A stretch of 64,000 nucleotides of DNA from Caprella mutica. Taxonomy: Eukaryota; Arthropoda; Malacostraca; Amphipoda; Caprellidae. A program made the translations under genes and the position numbers. Under the pieces are notes generated by a model. It made no database searches, was not told the DNA's origin, and saw only the letters and a program-made list of their open reading frames with translations. The stretch covers positions 1-64,000 of the forward strand of contig CANNZV010000502.1 in NCBI GenBank assembly GCA_947561585.1, in the 5' to 3' direction. Positions 1-12,106 of this stretch are shown piece by piece; within the stretch, counting starts at the first letter, position 1, and each line of letters opens with the position of its first letter.

Positions 1-2257
1 TGTACTATCAGAGAAAAGAGTCACTGTGATGATGTACTATCAGAGAAAAGAGTCACTGTGATGATGTACTATCAGAGAAAAGAGTCACAGTGATGATGTA
101 CTACCAGAGAAAAGAGTCACTGTGATGATGTACTATCAGAGAAAAGAGTCACTGTGATGATGTACTATCAGAGAAAAGAGTCACTGTGATGATGTACTAT
201 CAGAGAAAAGAGTCACTGTGATGATGTACTACCAGAGAAAAGAGTCACTGTGATGATGTACTATCAGAGAAAAGAGTCACTGTGATGATGTACTATCAGA
301 GAAAAGAGTCACTGTGATGATGTACTATCAGAGAAAAGAGTACCTGTGATGATGTACTATCAGAGAAAAGAGTCACTGTGATGATGTACTATCAGAGAAA
401 AGAGTCACTGTGATGATGTACTATCAGAGAAAAGAGTCACTGTGATGATGTACTACCAGAGAAAAGAGTCACTGTGATGATGTACTATCAGAGAAAAGAG
501 TCACTGTGATGATGTACTATCAGAGAAAAGAGTCACTGTGATGATGTACTATCAGAGAAAAGAGTCACTGTGATGATGTACTACCAGAGAAAAGAGTCAC
601 TGTGATGATGTACTATCAGAGAAAAGAGTCACTGTGATGATGTACTATCAGAGAAAAGAGTCACTGTGATGATGTACTATCAGAGAAAAGAGTCACTGTG
701 ATGATGTACTATCAGAGAAAAGAGTCACTGTGATGATGTACTATCAGAGAAAAGAGTCACTGTGATGATGTACTATCAGAGAAAAGAGTCACTGTGATGA
801 TGTACTATCAGAGAAAAGAGTCACTGTGATGATGTACTATCAGAGAAAAGAGTCACTGTGATGATGTACTATCAGAGAAAAGAGTCACTGTGATGATGTA
901 CTACCAGAGAAAAGAGTCACTGTGATGATGTACTATCAGAGAAAAGAGTCACTGTGATGATGTACTATCAGAGAAAAGAGTCACTGTGATGATGTACTAC
1001 CAGAGAAAAGAGTCACTGTGATGATGTACTACCAGAGAAAAGAGTCACTGTGATGATGTACTATCAGAGAAAAGAGTCACTGTGATGATGTACAATCAGA
1101 GAAAAGAGTCACTGTGATGATGTACTATCAGAGAAAAGAGTCACTGTGATGATGTACTATCAGAGAAAAGAGTCACTGTGATGATGTACTACCAGAGAAA
1201 AGAGTCACTGTGATGATGTACTATCAGAGAAAAGAGTCACTGTGATGATGTACTATCAGAGAAAAGAGTCACTGTGATGATGTACTATCAGAGAAAAGAG
1301 TCACTGTGATGATGTACTATCAGAGAAAAGAGTCACTGTGATGATGTACTATCAGAGAAAAGAGTCACTGTGATGATGTACTATCAGAGAAAAGAGTCAC
1401 TGTGATGATGTACTATCAGAGAAAAGAGTCACTGTGATGATGTACTATCAGAGAAAAGAGTCACTGTGATGATGTACTATCAGAGAAAAGAGTCACTGTG
1501 ATGATGTACTATCAGAGAAAAGAGTCACTGTGATGATGTACTATCAGAGAAAAGAGTCACTGTGATGATGTACTATCAGAGAAAAGAGTCACTGTGATGA
1601 TGTACTATCAGAGAAAAGAGTCACTGTTATGATGTACTATCAGAGAAAAGAGTCACTGTGATGATGTACTATCAGAGAAAAGAGTCACTGTGATGAAGTA
1701 CTATCAGAGAAAAGAGTCACTGTGATGATGTACTATCAGAGAAAAGAGTCACTGTGATGATGTACTATCAGAGAAAAGAGTCACTGTTATGATGTACTAT
1801 CAGAGAAAAGAGTCACTGTGATGATGTACTATCAGAGAAAAGAGTCACTGTGATGATGTACTATCAGAGAAAAGAGTCACTGTGATGATGTACTATCAGA
1901 GAAAAGAGTCACTGTGATGATGTACTATCAGAGAAAAGAGTCACTGTGATGATGTACTATCAGAGAAAAGAGTCACTGTGATGATGTACTATCAGAGAAA
2001 AGAGTCACTGTGATGATGTACTATCAGAGAAAAGAGTCACTGTGATGATGTACTATCAGAGAAAAGAGTCACTGTGATGATGTACTATCAGAGAAAAGAG
2101 TCACTGTGATGATGTACTATCAGAGGAAAGAGTTACTGTGATGATGTACTATCAGAGAAAAGAGTCACTGTGATGATGTACTATCAGAGAAAAGAGTCAC
2201 TGTGATGATGTACTATCAGAGAAAAGAGTCACTGTGATGATGTACTATCAGAGTCAC
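1..2257 (+). repeat. 32-bp minisatellite array, copy 1 (family S32)
   Basis: About 70 head-to-tail copies of a 32-bp unit beginning TGTACTATCAGAGAAAAGAG run from the window edge with no visible length change: units start exactly at 1, 481, 961 and 1921. Variation is mostly single bases, for example ctatca/ctacca. The array breaks off inside a unit near 2250, so its left end lies outside the window. The same unit recurs at 15808-17663 in reverse complement. Confidence 0.98.
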
Positions 2258-2293
2258 TGCTTTTTTCACAATCACAATTTTTTTTCACACTGT

Positions 2294-2400
2294 ACAAATT
2301 TATCATCGTGTTCCCAATCCACTTTTGAATTACCTAAAAGTATACAATTAATAAAAATTTTCAAATGTCAAAAAGTCTTACTCTTTTCTCTGACTGTACA
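2294..2400 (-). repeat. Flank family E next to array S32 copy 1
   Basis: The sequence just right of the first 32-bp array matches the reverse complement of the sequence just left of the inverted array at 15808. The best stretch is 17 bases at 2294-2310 against 15741-15757 with one mismatch, followed by a weaker match over about 40 bases. It is one of four copies of an unrecognised dispersed sequence, called E here. Confidence 0.6.
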
Positions 2401-2404
2401 TCAT

Positions 2405-2490
2405 TACACAGGTCTCTATACACATGTGTAGTTAGCTACACAGGTCTCTATACACATGTGTAGTTAACTACACAGGAAAGCACACATGTG
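2405..2490 (+). repeat. Short 32-bp tandem repeat with palindromic core
   Basis: Two and a half copies of a 32-bp unit start at 2405, 2437 and 2469. Each contains the perfect palindrome TACACATGTGTA. The unit is unrelated to the neighbouring S32 unit despite its equal length, but it shares the string CTACACAGG with the 16-bp array at 48.1 kb. Confidence 0.85.
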
Positions 2491-3178
2491 TAGAGCCTGG
2501 CTGTGTGCGTATGGCCCACACTAGGCGACTCTAGTTGCTAGATGAGGTATTAACCCTATAAGGCGGATTATTTCGATCCGCCCTCCCCAGTCTCGCAGGA
2601 ATTCCATGGGAATACAAACCGGGAATCGATTCTCCAGGAATCACAACAAGGAATATTAGCTATATTATATTGAATGAATTATCAAACTTTATTTATATTC
2701 TGCGGGTCATCTTTTATTGTAAATTACAGTGATTGATCGTTCCTGAAATATAATTTCAAACATTATCGTTTTAAATTTTATCTTGAATGTCCGACGATGG
2801 ATTAGAGTGTTTCAAATTGACGATAAAATACGATTGTAATTGAATCATTTTATGTCGTAGAAAGATTATTTTTAATCATCGATTATAATCGTTTTTACAT
2901 TAATATATAAAATCGTATATTAATTGAAATATGCTATCGCATTCAATGATTATGAAAATGTTAATGTAGATAATTATTAAGATGATCAAATCACTGTCTT
3001 TCTTTCTCTATGTCATTACGGAGCTAAGAAGGTGCACTACCTAGAAAGGGTTTGCAAATTTTCAAAGGGTAAAGTTGGTTGGAAGTTGCGGCAAATGTGC
3101 CGCGGGAGATAAAAAAGCGGCACAGAATTCGAGGGGAAGTTCCTGAGAATTTCTGAGGGAAAATTGCTGAGAGAGAAA
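2491..3178. other. Non-coding spacer with hairpin and family D remnant
   Basis: No gene is seen. A perfect 7-bp stem (GGCGGAT at 2562-2568, ATCCGCC at 2576-2582) encloses a 7-base loop. About 2690-2830 resembles the inner part of dispersed family D, with the shared string ATTATCGTTT followed by a GAATGTC-like motif. The remainder is AT-rich. Confidence 0.5.
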
Positions 3179-3775
3179 CTTGAGGTTGGAGTGGAAAGAG
3201 TGGGAAAAGAGAGGGGAAAGAGAGAGAAAAGAGATGGAAAAGAGAGGGGAAAGAGAGAGAAAAGAGAGGGGAAAGAGAGGGGAAAGAGAGGGAAAAGTAA
3301 AGGAAAAGAGAGGGAAAAGAGAGGGAAAAGCGAGGGAAAAGAGAAGGAAAAGAGTGGAGAAGGAGAGGAGAAAGAGAGGGGTAAGAGAGGTAAGAGAGTG
3401 GTAAGAGTGGAGAAAGAGAGTGGAAAGAGAGGGGAAAGAGAGGGGAAAGAGAGAGGAAAGAGAGGGGTAAGAGAGGGGTAAGAGAGGAGAAAGAGAGGGG
3501 AAATAGAGGAAAAAGAGAGGGGAAAGAGAGAGGAAAGAGAGGGGAAAGAGAGGAGAAAGAGAGGAGAAAGAGAGGGGAAAGAGAGGGGAAAGAGAGGAGA
3601 AAGAGAGAGGAAAGAGAGGGGTAAGAGAGGGGTAAGAGAGGGGTAAGAGAGGAGAAAGAGAGAGGAAAGAGAGGGGAAAGAGAGGAGAAAGAGAGAGGGA
3701 AGAGAGGGGTAAGAGAGGGGTAAGAGAGGGGTAAGAGAGGGGTAAGAGAGGATAAAGAGAGTGGAGACGGAAAAA
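3179..3775 (+). repeat. Purine-only tract of about 600 bp
   Basis: The + strand is almost entirely A and G, built from degenerate GAGAGGGGAAA and GGAAAAGAGA modules with a few GGTAAG variants. The Ser/Leu/Pro/Phe frames on the opposite strand and the Lys/Glu/Gly frames on this strand are products of this composition, not genes. Such mirror-like polypurine runs can form triplex DNA. Confidence 0.95.
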
Positions 3776-4657
3776 ATGAGTAGGAATAGATGGAATATAT
3801 AATGAGGGGAAGATGACAAAAGAGGGGATTTTGAAGAAAAGAGCTCACATTTTGGCTTGATATGAAATGAAATAAAAATAAGAGAGAGAGATTAATATTT
3901 GTTACATTTGAAAAAGAAGGCAAAGCAAGAATTGCAATAAAGAAAACCAGAAAGAAAGCTGCAATGAATCAAATATCATTAAAGTTAACATATAGATAGT
4001 TAATACTTTGAATTTAAATTATACAGTACAATAATGTAAAATAAAAGATAATATTAATGGAATTAAATGTGAAAGGGAAATGCGATAATGGTGAGTGAGA
4101 GAGAAGGAGAAGAAAATGTAACACAATATAATAAATAACAGAAGGGGAGTAAGAAGCAAGTGTGTAGCGAATAAAAGGGATTATCCCTCTGTATACTAAT
4201 ACACAGTGTATATCGGTTGCTTGGCTGGTTATTTGAAAAATGTCACGCTTTAACATTTAATATACGATTAATCCAAACACTGAAATAAATGTCCGCATAA
4301 CTGAAATACTAATAACAGTAAAATCTGGAGAACAGAAACAATCCAAATAACTAATTATTCTGATAAAAAATACGGATTACAACAAACTACCAGATGCAAC
4401 AAACTATATTACAGCTATTTATGTTGATATACTTATAAATTAGAAGAGATTTCCATTATTAGTTTCTTCAGTAATAGATAGGGAATAAATAACTGCTAGC
4501 CCTCATATCTCGAAAAATGTTAGCTTCTATGAGAACTGTTTCGAATGCCTTGGACAAAAATGTAGTCAATTTTTTTTAAGTCGCATACTTTAAAAAAAAT
4601 GTTCAGTCTGTTCATTTTTACACCATTTGCAAAAGTGGGTTTTTATGAAATGTAAAA
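3776..4657. other. AT-rich spacer
   Basis: Purine-rich at the left, then AT-rich. The 80-codon minus-strand frame at 4014-4256 has no recognisable domain. I see no gene, RNA or repeat here. Confidence 0.5.
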
Positions 4658-6047
4658 TGAACATTTTTGAGATATGCCGTTACTGAATGAGCGATATGAA
4701 CATTTTTGAGATATGCCGTTACTGAATGAGCGATATGAACATTTTTGAGATATGCCGTTACTGAATGAGCGATATGAACATTTTTTAGATATGCCGTTAC
4801 TGAATGAGCGATATGAACATTTTTGAGATATGCCGTTACTGAATGAGCGATATGAACATTTTTTAGATATGCCGTTACTGAATGAGCGATATGAACATTT
4901 TTGAGATATGCCGTTACTGAATGAGCGATATGAACATTTTTGAGATATGCCGTTACTGAATGAGCGATATGAACATTTTTTAGATATGCCGTTACTGAAT
5001 GAGCGATATGAACATTTTTTAGATATGCCGTTACTGAAATTAATGAGCGATATGAACATTTTAGAGATATGCCGTTACTGAAATTAATGAGCGATATGAA
5101 CATTTTAGAGATATGCCGTTACTGAAATTAATGAGCGATATGAACATTTTAGAGATATGCTGTTACTGAAATTAATGAGCGATATGAACATTTTAGAGAT
5201 ATGCCGTTACTGAAATTAATGAGCGATATGAACATTTTTGAGATATGCCGTTACTGAAATTAATGAGCGATATGAACATTTTTGAGATGTGCCGTTACTG
5301 AAATTAATGAGCGATATGAACATTTTTGAGATATGCCGTTACTGAAATTAATGAGCGATATGAACATTTTTGAGATATGCCGTTACTGAAATTAATGAGC
5401 GATATGAACATTTTTTAGATATGCCGTTACTGAAATTAATGAGTTTGAGATATGCCGTTACTGAAATTAATGAGCGATATGAACATTTTTTAGATATGCC
5501 GTTACTGAAATTAATGAGAGATATGAACATTTTTGAGATATGCAGTTACTGAAATTAATGAGCGATATGAACATATTTAAGATATGCCGTTACTGAAATT
5601 AATGAGCGATATGAACATTTTTGAGATATGCAGTTACTGAAATTAATGAGCGATATGAACATTTTTGAGATATGCCGTTACTGAAATTAATGAGCGATAT
5701 GAACATTTTTGAGATATGCCGTTACTGAAATTAATGAGAGATATGAACATTTTTGAGATATGCCGTTACTGAAATTAATGAGAGATATGAACATTTTTGA
5801 GATATGCAGTTACTGAAATTAATGAGCGATATGAACATTTTTGAGATATGCCGTTACTGAAATTAATGAGCGATATGAACATTTTTGAGATATGCCGTTA
5901 CTGAAATTAATGAGAGATATGAACATTTTTGAGATATGCCGTTACTGAAATTAATGAGCGATATGAACATTTTTTAGATATGCCGTTACTGAAATTAATG
6001 AGCGATATGAACATTTTTTAGATATGCCGTTACTGAAATTAATGAGC
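4658..6047 (+). repeat. 39-bp then 44-bp minisatellite array
   Basis: About ten units of 39 bp (4658 to about 5035) are followed by about 23 units of 44 bp (to 6047). Both share TGAACATTTTT, GAGATATGCCGTTACTGAA and GAGCGATA. The 44-bp form has five extra bases, ATTAA, before TGAGC. The switch is abrupt and happens once. Because 39 is a multiple of three, the first block gives spurious frames on the minus strand. Confidence 0.96.
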
Positions 6048-6288
6048 ATATATATCATTAAAGTAGCACACGAAAAGTGTCAATTAGCAACACTTATGAG
6101 CGATGTGTCAAACTTTTCTCATGGGTAACATGACTTAAAGTACTTCTAGTTATTATTCAGCTGTGATTTAATTACAGTGTGATAGTTGGGTCCTTAGAGA
6201 CATGCCAGGTGTCACTAGAAAAAAAAATGCCAGGTGTTGCTTGAATAAAAAATGAAATTGAAATGAATATGGCTTTGAATGGATGGAA
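6048..6288. other. Short spacer
   Basis: No gene is seen. A small local duplication of the string TGCCAGGTGT occurs around 6203-6240. Confidence 0.4.
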
Positions 6289-6346
6289 AGTTATGGTGGG
6301 GACATAGAAGATTTTTTCCATCTTAATCTTCTAAGGCCCCAATATA
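6289..6346. mobile_element. Family F palindromic element, degenerate
   Basis: AGTTATGGTGGGGACATAG at the left faces AATCTTCTAAGGCCCC at the right, giving the inverted-arm layout of family F in about 58 bp. The ends carry several mismatches. It lies about 100 bp left of the 14-bp array. Confidence 0.7.
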
Positions 6347-6451
6347 TCCCCCCCCTGGGGGAAAGGTGTAGAGGGATGAATCTTCCCCTAAATGTGAGAG
6401 TTTCTCCCCAAAAGGGGGTGATTACCCTAGGGATTGATGGGACAGTGAGGG

Positions 6452-7164
6452 AATATTTTACAGGGGGTATTTCACAGGGGATAATTTACAGGGGATATTT
6501 TACAGGGGGTGATATTTTACAGGGGATAATTTATAGGGGATATTTTACAGGGGATATTTTACAGGGAATATTTTACAGGGGATAATTTACAGGGGATAAT
6601 TTACAGGGGATATTTTGCAGGGAATATTTTACAAGGAATATTTTACAGGGAATATTTCACAGGGGATATTTTACAGGGGATATTTTACAGGGGATAATTT
6701 ACAGGGGATATTTTACAGGGGATATTTTACAGGGAATATTTTACAGGGAATATGTTACAGGGAATATTTTACAGGGGATATTTTACAGGGAATATTTTAC
6801 AGGGGATAATTTACAGGGGATATTTTACAGGGGATATTTTACAGGGAATATTTTACAGGGAATATGTTACAGGGAATATTTTACAGGGGATATTTTACAG
6901 GGAATATTTTACAGGGGATAATTTACAGGGGATATTTTACAGGGAATATGTTACAGGGAATATTTTACAGGGGATATTTTACAGGGAATATTTTACAGGG
7001 GATATTTTACAGGGGATATTTACAGGGAATATTTTACAGGGGATATTTTACAGGGAATATTTTACAGGGGATAATTTACAGGGGATATTTTACAGGGGAT
7101 ATTTTACAGGGGATATTTTACAGGGGATATTTTACAGGGGATAATTTACAGGGGATAATTTACA
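6452..7164 (+). repeat. 14-bp minisatellite array
   Basis: About 50 copies of a 14-bp unit of the type GGATATTTTACAGG, with variants GGATAATTTACAGG, GAATATTTTACAGG and ATGTTACAGG. Frames across it (Tyr-Phe-Thr-Gly and Leu-Gln-Gly-Ile runs) simply reflect the repeat. Confidence 0.95.
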
Positions 7165-8028
7165 GTTATTGAAATAGAAATAATTATTATAAACAACTAT
7201 ATGGATTTCATTAGAATATTTCCATATTATCTTTACTAAATAAAGAATATATTTATTAATTAATAGGATAAATAAATAAATCTTAATAGTTATCAATAAC
7301 AAATTTTAAATATTCAGTAAAAATTAATTAGTGAAAACTTATTTATTTTTTAAACATTAAAATAATTCATAAAATAGCATAAATAAAAAGAATAGTATTA
7401 TTCTATAAATTAATTTATTTAAAAATATATAATTTAATGAAAAAAATTATAATTTTAAAAATTAATAAATAATACAATTCTACTGTATTTCAAGTTATAG
7501 ATTCATTATTGGATGCATTAAGCTATATATATCATTTTGTTCTATTTTGTGTACATGTGACACATCACATGTTGACTGATTGGTGGGGTGAATTTTGGTG
7601 GAAAGAGAAATGAAGAGGAGGAACAAAGAGGCTTTGATGGAGGAAATGGGAGGAGCGGAGGGAGGGAGAGGTGGAGGAGTTGGAAGAAAGAGTAGATGGT
7701 GGATGAGAAGAATGAGAAGAAAGAGGGAGAAGGAGAAGAATAAGAAAGTGAGTGGGAGATGAAGGAGAAGAATGAAGAGAAGAAGAATTAGAAATTGAAG
7801 AAGAAGGAATTAAAAATGGATGAAGAAGAAACATGGGAATATGAAGAAATAGAAATAGGAGAAGTAAAAGTAGAAATAAAAAGAGAAGTAGAAGCTGATG
7901 AAGATGGGGTTGAAGAGTGGGTGCAGAATAAGTAAGATAGGTAGCAGTAGCGTCAGTTCAATTGTATGTCCACAGCTCCAGGCTATTTTCTATCTATTGA
8001 GTAAAGTGACTGAGAAGAACAAGGGGGA
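7165..8028. other. AT-rich then GA-rich spacer
   Basis: 7165-7560 is very AT-rich. 7570-7930 is strongly purine-rich on the + strand (GGAGGA, GAAGAA, GGGAGAGG) but not a regular tandem repeat. The 89-codon minus-strand Ser/Pro/His frame at 7565-7834 follows from that composition. No gene is seen. Confidence 0.5.
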
Positions 8029-9549
8029 AGTTATGGTGGGGCCATAGAAGATAAAGAGGCAGAGTTATGGTGGGGCCATAGAAGATAAAGAGGCAGAGTT
8101 ATGGTGGGGCCATAGAAGATAAAGAGGCAGAGTTATGGTGGGGCCATAGAAGATAAAGAGGCAGAGTTATGGTGGGGCCATAGAAGATGAAGAGGCAGAG
8201 TTATGGTGGGGCCATAGAAGATGAAGAGGCAGAGTTATGGTGGGGCCATAGAAGATAAAGAGGCAGAGTTATGGTGGGGCCATAGAAGATAAAGAGGCAG
8301 AGTTATGGTGGGGCCATAGAAGATAAAGAGGCAGAGTTATGGTGGGGCCATAGAAGATAAAGAGGCAGAGTTATGGTGGGGCCATAGAAGATGAAGAGGC
8401 AGAGTTATGGTGGGGTCATAGAAAATAAAGAGGTAGAGTTATGGTGGGGTCATAGAAAATAAAGAGGCAGAGTTATGGTGGGGCCATAGAAGATGAAGAG
8501 GCAGAGTTATGGTGGGGCCATAGAAAATAAAGAGGCAGAGTTATGGTGGGGCCATAGAAGATAAAGAGGCAGAGTTATGGTGGGGCCATAGAAGATGAAG
8601 AGGTAGAGTTATGGTGGGGTCATAGAAAATAAAGAGGCAGAGTTATGGTGGGGCTATAGAAGATGAAGAGGCAGAGTTATGGTGGGGCCATAGAAAATAA
8701 AGAGGCAGAGTTATGGTGGGGCCATAGAAGATGAAGAGGCAGAGTTATGGTGAGGCCATAGAAGATGAAGAGGCGGAGTTATGGTGGGGCCATAGAAGAT
8801 AAAGAGGCAGAGTTATGGTGGGGCCATAGAAGATAAAGAGGCAGAGTTATGGTGGGGCCATAGAAGATAAAGAGGCAGAGTTATGGTGGGGCCATAGAAG
8901 ATAAAGAGGCAGAGTTATGGTGGGGCCATAGAAGATGAAGAGGTAGAGTTATGGTGGGGTCATAGAAAATAAAGAGGCAGAGTTATGGTGGGGCCATAGA
9001 AGATGAAGAGGCAGAGTTATGGTGGGGCCATAGAAAATAAAGAGGCAGAGTTATGGTGGGGCCATAGAAGATAAAGAGGAAGAGTTATGGTGGGGCCATA
9101 GAAGATGAAGAGGTAGAGTTATGGTGGGGTCATAGAAAATAAAGAGGCAGAGTTATGGTGGGGCCATAGAAGATGAAGAGGCAGAGTTATGGTGGGGCCA
9201 TAGAAAATAAAGAGGCAGAGTTATGGTGGGGCCATAGAAGATGAAGAGGGGGAGTTATGGTGGGGCCATAGAAGATAAAGAGGAAGAGTTATGGTGGGGC
9301 CATAGAAGATGAAGAGGTAGAGTTATGGTGGGGTCATAGAAAATAAAGAGGCAGAGTTATGGTGGGGCCATAGAAGATGAAGAGGCAGAGTTATGGTGGG
9401 GCCATAGAAGATGAAGAGGGGGAGTTATGGTGGGGCCATAGAAGATGAATAGGGAGAGTTATGGTGGGGTCATAGAAGATTATGTTTTGATGGGGCCATA
9501 GAAGATTAAAGTGGGACCAAAGTTAATCTTCTATGGCCCCACCATAACT
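8029..9549 (+). repeat. 34-bp array made from the family F arm, closed by an inverted arm
   Basis: About 42 copies of a 34-bp unit starting AGTTATGGTGGGGCCATAGA are joined by an AAGAGGCAG-type spacer. Substitutions such as GCCATAG to GTCATAG occur in a recurring order. At the right end, 9494-9549, the arm is followed by its own reverse complement (AATCTTCTATGGCCCCACC, ending ACCATAACT). The whole array therefore looks like one F hairpin whose left arm has been amplified. Confidence 0.96.
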
Positions 9550-9639
9550 TTCTGTTGATAACATATTAAAGTAATAACCGTAAAGAAAATATATAAATGT
9601 CTTCAATTTGATGAATGAAATCTTTATGGAATAAATATT

Positions 9640-9870
9640 GATATGAGATATAAAATAAATGATAATTAGATTATAAAAATATTAAAATAAATGATAATTA
9701 GATTACAAAAATATTAATATAAATAATAATTAGATTATAAAGATATTAAATAAATGATAATTAGATTATAAAAATATTAATATAAATGATAATTAGATTA
9801 TAAAGATATTAAATAAATGATAATTGGATTATAAATATATTAATATAAATGATTACTATATAACAAAATA
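9640..9870 (+). repeat. Degenerate AT-rich tandem repeat
   Basis: Six or seven imperfect copies of a unit of about 32-38 bp containing AAATGATAATTAGATTATAA and ATATTAA. The spacing varies by a few bases. Confidence 0.8.
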
Positions 9871-10074
9871 TTGATATTTGATTATTATATGATAATGAAA
9901 TAACAACATAAATGGTTGTTAGATAACAAACAAAATTGTAAATTTAATGAATAATAATGAATTAATGATAACAATACCTAATAAATAATATAATCAATAA
10001 AACCAAGATGAGAGATATAATTAAACCTAACAATGCTGATTAGTGTGCTATCAGCAATAATCTATAATCATGTA

Positions 10075-10231
10075 GGGTATGCTCTTAGTTATCGAACAGT
10101 TCCACATTTACGATCATAATAATAAATATTTATCAATTATAATTTAACTAAAAATAAAGTTAAATAATATTTATTGAACACATTTTTTATGATCGAAAAT
10201 GTGGAACTGTTCGACAACTCATAACTAACCC
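10075..10231. mobile_element. Family A palindromic MITE, copy A1
   Basis: A 157-bp element flanked by TA on both sides (10073-10074 and 10232-10233). Left end GGGTATGCTCTTAGTTATCG and right end ATCGAAAATGTGGAACTGTT are near inverted copies of each other. The TA target and short non-coding palindromic body suggest a Tc1/mariner-type non-autonomous element. Confidence 0.85.
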
Positions 10232-10449
10232 TACAAACATAATTTCTAATCTAACTACTAATAGCATAGTAAGAATGTTAACCGGAAGACGCAATTGCTG
10301 TGTGAAGTATGCTATCTGCAAATACTAGTTAAAATGGCATAGTTTACACAAGCAAAATAAAATAATAATAGGAACATAGATCACTAATGAATTTAATGTA
10401 GTAATTCCTATTTGGATTTTAAATAAAGTTAATATTTTGAGGTGTGTAT

Positions 10450-11078
10450 GGTAACAGTAATCGTTACCAGGTAACAGTAATCGTTACCAGGTAACAGTAA
10501 TCGTTACCAGGTAACAGTAAACGTTACCAGGTAACAGTAATCGGTACCTGGTAACAGTAATCAATACCAGGTAACAGTAATCATTGCCAGGTAACAGTAA
10601 TCATTACCAGGTAATAGTAATCGTTACTAGGTAACAGTAATCGTTACCAGGTAACAGTAATCGTTACCAGGTAACAGTAATCGTTACCAGGTAACAGTAA
10701 TCGTTACCAGGTAACAGTAATCATTACCAGGTAATAGTAATCGTTACTAGGTAACAGTAATCGTTACCAGGTAACAGTAATCGTTACCAGGTAACAGTAA
10801 TCGTTACCAGGGTTACAGTAATCGTTACCAGGGTAACAGTAATCGTTACCAGGTAACAGTAATCGTTACCAGGTAACAGTAAACGTTACCAGGTAACAGT
10901 AATCGTTACCAGGTAACAGTAATCGTTACCAAGTAACAGTAATCGTTACCAGGTAACAGTAATCATTACCAGGGTAACAATAATCGTTACCAGGGTAACA
11001 GTAATCGTTACCAGGGTAACAGTAATCGTTACCAGGGTAACAGTAATCGTTACCAGGGTAACAGTAATCGTTACCAGA
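10450..11078 (+). repeat. 20-bp minisatellite of self-complementary units
   Basis: About 31 units of the form GGTAACAGTAATCGTTACCA, with later units 21 bp long through an extra G. Each unit is itself an inverted repeat: GGTAAC and GTTACC around the 7-base loop AGTAATC. Every copy could fold into a 6-bp stem. Confidence 0.95.
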
Positions 11079-11499
11079 CATGTGTTACTGCTCTATCCTC
11101 TAATTACTGTAAACTAAGCTTAGTAACGACTTTGGAAAGAATTTAAGAGTTTAAAATAGTAATCCTGATCATAGTGAAGATAGGAAGTTATTTATTCATG
11201 GAAAAAAGGCAAGTAAGAATAAAATATATAATATCTTTAAATTTCGATATATAATCAAATAATATTGAATTGCTTGTTTTTTCATTAAAACCAATGCATT
11301 ACACTTGCTAAACGTTTTATAGTGTTTTAATGTGTGTTATATTTCATTAAATACAATAATTTGAATTAATTAATATAATAATAAATATTATATTTAATAC
11401 TTTAAATATAATAGATTAATAATCAAATTAGTATTTCATGCTTTTAGTATTTTTAATCTCTTGATTAATCTGTGTGTTACCAGGCTAATACCCATAGTG

Positions 11500-12106
11500 A
11501 ATACCAATACTATTACCCATGTCTCCTGTTACCCATACTATCACCCATGTCTCCTGTTACCCCTGCTATTACCTCTATTACCCCAGTTACCCAAACTATT
11601 ACCCCTATTACCTCAGTTACCCAAACTATTACCCCTATTACCCCAGTTACCCAAACTATTACCTCAGTTACCCAAACTATTACCCCTATTACCCCAGTTA
11701 CCCAAACTATTACCTCAGTTACCCAAACTATTACCCCTATTACCCCAGTTACCCAAATTATTACCTCAGTTACCCCAGTTACCCAAACTATTACCTCAGT
11801 TACCCAAACTATTACCCCTATTACCCCAGTTACCCAAACTATTACCCCTATTACCCCAGTTACCCAAATTATTACCTCAGTTACCCCAGTTACCCAAACT
11901 ATTACCTCAGTTACCCAAACTAATACCCCTATTACCCCAGTTACCCAAACTATTACCTCAGTTACCCAAACTATTACCCCTATTACCCCAGTTACCCAAA
12001 CTATTACCCCAGTTACCAAAACTATTACCCCTGTTACCCATGCTATTACTCCAGTTACCCATGCTATTACTCCAGTTACCCATGCTATTACTCCAGTTAC
12101 CCAATA
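11500..12106 (+). repeat. 21/30-bp composite TTACCC-type array
   Basis: Built from 9-base modules (GTTACCCAA, ATTACCCCT, ATTACCCCA) plus ACT, giving alternating 21-bp and 30-bp units. All unit lengths are multiples of three, so long false frames run on both strands (Leu-Pro, Thr-Ile-Thr-Pro and Val-Ile-Val-Trp repeats). GGGTAA is not a permutation of the arthropod TTAGG or vertebrate TTAGGG telomere repeat. Confidence 0.94.

Noticed and set aside
1..2257. CRISPR array
   Set aside because: Units are contiguous with no unique spacers, and the DNA is eukaryotic. The same holds for the other arrays.
3024..3923. 299-codon minus-strand frame (Ser/Leu/Pro/Phe)
   Set aside because: Reads through a polypurine tract, and overlapping frames of the same composition exist in other registers. 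Composition artefact.
4618..5530. Minus-strand frames with a repeated peptide (NGIS and VTAYLKNVHIAHS)
   Set aside because: The 39-bp period is a multiple of three, so the frame stays open. It closes where the 44-bp units begin.
11500..12106. Telomere-like repeats
   Set aside because: The motif is TTACCC/GGGTAA, not a rotation of TTAGG or TTAGGG, and it is built from 9-base modules in the middle of a contig.
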